A stretch of DNA of 5,627 nt from Solirubrobacterales bacterium. GTDB taxonomy: Bacteria; Actinomycetota; Thermoleophilia; Solirubrobacterales; 70-9. Shown here in pieces: positions 4,895 through 5,627 of the stretch. Made by a program: the position numbers and the translations under genes. The number at the start of each line of letters is the position of its first letter. Position 1 is the stretch's first letter. The stretch covers positions 1 through 5,627 of the forward strand of contig JAUQWL010000039.1 in NCBI GenBank assembly GCA_030835185.1, read 5' to 3'. Under the pieces are notes generated by a model, which saw only the letters and a list, made by a program, of their open reading frames with translations, was not told the DNA's origin and searched no databases.

Positions 4895-4943
4895 CTACAG
4901 CGAGGGGCGCATCTGGCGGAGCCGGGTGACCCTCTCCTCGATC
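4889..4943 (-). repeat. 55-bp direct repeat at the htpX 3' end (copy B)
   Basis: This intact copy holds the last 15 codons of htpX, its TAG stop and the following 7 bases. The partner at 3161-3215 has the same orientation and 48 of 55 identical bases; the copies are offset by 1,728 bp with no gap in the alignment. Between them lie one secreted-protein gene, its promoter region and non-coding DNA. Repeats of a gene's 3' end on both sides of extra DNA are the signature of integration into that gene end, though a decayed tandem duplication would look the same. Confidence 0.85.
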
Positions 4944-5627
4944 GGGGGGTGGGTCGAAAACAGGCCGGCCAGCCCCTTTGCCTTGAAAGGCTTGACGATG
5001 TAGAGCGGTTCCGAGGCCTCGTTCACGCGGCCCTTCATCGGAATCGCCTCGGCACCCTGCTCCAGTCGCAGCAGCGCGCTGGCCAGGGACTCGGGGTTGC
5101 CACAGATCGAGGCGCCGCCGGCATCGGCTGCGTACTCACGCTGACGGGAGACCGCCATCTGGATGATCGAGGCGGCCAGCGGGGCCAGCAACACCATGGC
5201 CAGCGAACCGATCAGGCCCAGCGGCGAGTCGTTGTCCCCGCCGAACCAGAGCAGCATGTAGCCGATGTAGGTGATCGCAGCACCGATCGTGGCCGCCACC
5301 GACTGGATCAGGATGTCGCGATGCTTGATGTGGGCAAGCTCGTGGGCGACCACGCCGCGAAGCTCATCCGGCGAGAGCAGCCGCGTGATGCCCCGGGTGA
5401 CCGCCACGGCCGCGTGGTTGTAGTTGCGGCCCGTGGCGAAGGCATTGGGCTGGTCTTGCGGGATCACGTAGAGGCGCGGCATCGGGATGTCCGCCCGCTG
5501 GCAGAGCTCACGCACCATTTGGAAGTACTCCGGGTTCTCCGACTCCTCCATCGGTTCCGCGCGGCTCATCTTGAGAGCCACCTTGTCGCTGAAGAAGTAG
5601 GAGAAGAAGTTCATCGCAACGGCGAAG
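4895..5627 (-). CDS. htpX: HtpX-family membrane zinc metalloprotease (5' end off the window)
   Basis: An M48 peptidase anchored in the cytoplasmic membrane with its active site facing the cytosol. The family degrades misfolded or damaged membrane proteins. The frame stays open through the right edge: four codons (F-A-V-A) precede the first visible Met, so 243 C-terminal residues are present of about 290 usual, and the first membrane segments are missing. Numbering from the visible Met at 5612-5614, one sees FFSDK (7-11), PQDQPNAFATGR (52-63), the zinc-binding HELAH (91-95) with catalytic Glu92, two hydrophobic segments (about 103-124 and 133-153), REYAAD with third zinc ligand Glu160, and the family's FSTHPPIEERV near the end. 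All expected active-site residues are intact. The Met at 5614 should not be taken as the start. The 3' end of this gene is duplicated at 3161-3215. Regulation cannot be seen, since the promoter is outside the window. Confidence 0.95.
   Translation of the reverse strand, partial: FAVAMNFFSYFFSDKVALKMSRAEPMEESENPEYFQMVRELCQRADIPMPRLYVIPQDQPNAFATGRNYNHAAVAVTRGITRLLSPDELRGVVAHELAHIKHRDILIQSVAATIGAAITYIGYMLLWFGGDNDSPLGLIGSLAMVLLAPLAASIIQMAVSRQREYAADAGGASICGNPESLASALLRLEQGAEAIPMKGRVNEASEPLYIVKPFKAKGLAGLFSTHPPIEERVTRLRQMRPSL

Noticed and set aside
4710..5003. Plus-strand open frame of 97 codons crossing the htpX stop
   Set aside because: It overlaps the conserved htpX C-terminus antisense. Its likeness to the frame at 3156 comes only from the direct repeat.
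1..5627. CRISPR array, transposase, integrase or intact tRNA
   Set aside because: No spaced repeat series, no terminal inverted repeats with a transposase, no recombinase motifs and no cloverleaf could be found in the window.

Overview
The window reads as chromosomal DNA of a high-GC actinomycete. The gene families and their wording suggest the class Thermoleophilia (Solirubrobacterales-like). This placement is inferred from three things: a CysO-type sulfur carrier, an actinobacterial-style HtpX, and a secreted carboxypeptidase-regulatory-like protein with an NANPPWG motif. No rRNA or other marker gene confirms it.

Layout, left to right. Bases 1-59 may hold the last codons of a plus-strand gene. 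Bases 60-239 are a gene-free stretch with hairpins, as expected between convergent genes. Next is a two-gene minus-strand operon, transcribed right to left. An E1-like adenylyltransferase carrying an N-terminal rhodanese domain (549-1718) is followed after 30 bases by a MoaD/CysO-type ubiquitin-like sulfur carrier (240-518). Together they form a compact sulfur relay: the rhodanese can hold a persulfide, the E1 activates the carrier's C-terminus, and the carrier leaves as a thiocarboxylate. The carrier's Gly-Gly is followed by two extra residues, Ser-Arg, so it may need trimming first. A divergent intergenic region of about 240 bases holds a candidate operon promoter and a 15-bp tandem repeat. 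It leads to a plus-strand secreted protein (1962-3083) with a carboxypeptidase-regulatory-like N-terminal domain and a basic beta-sandwich-like C-terminus.

The right part holds a minus-strand secreted protein of unknown function (3594-4595) built from three Cys-pair repeats with HxH motifs. Beyond it is the 3' part of htpX (4895 to the right edge), a membrane zinc protease cut by the window end.

The most interesting structure is a 55-bp direct repeat. The last 15 codons, the stop and 7 bases past the stop of htpX (4889-4943) recur at 3161-3215, in the same orientation, with 48 of 55 bases identical. The two copies are 1,728 bp apart and bracket exactly the three-repeat secreted gene with its own promoter. 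This looks like either a small cargo segment inserted at the 3' end of htpX or the remnant of a second htpX copy. No recombinase is visible in the window. No rRNA, intact tRNA, CRISPR array or transposase gene was found.
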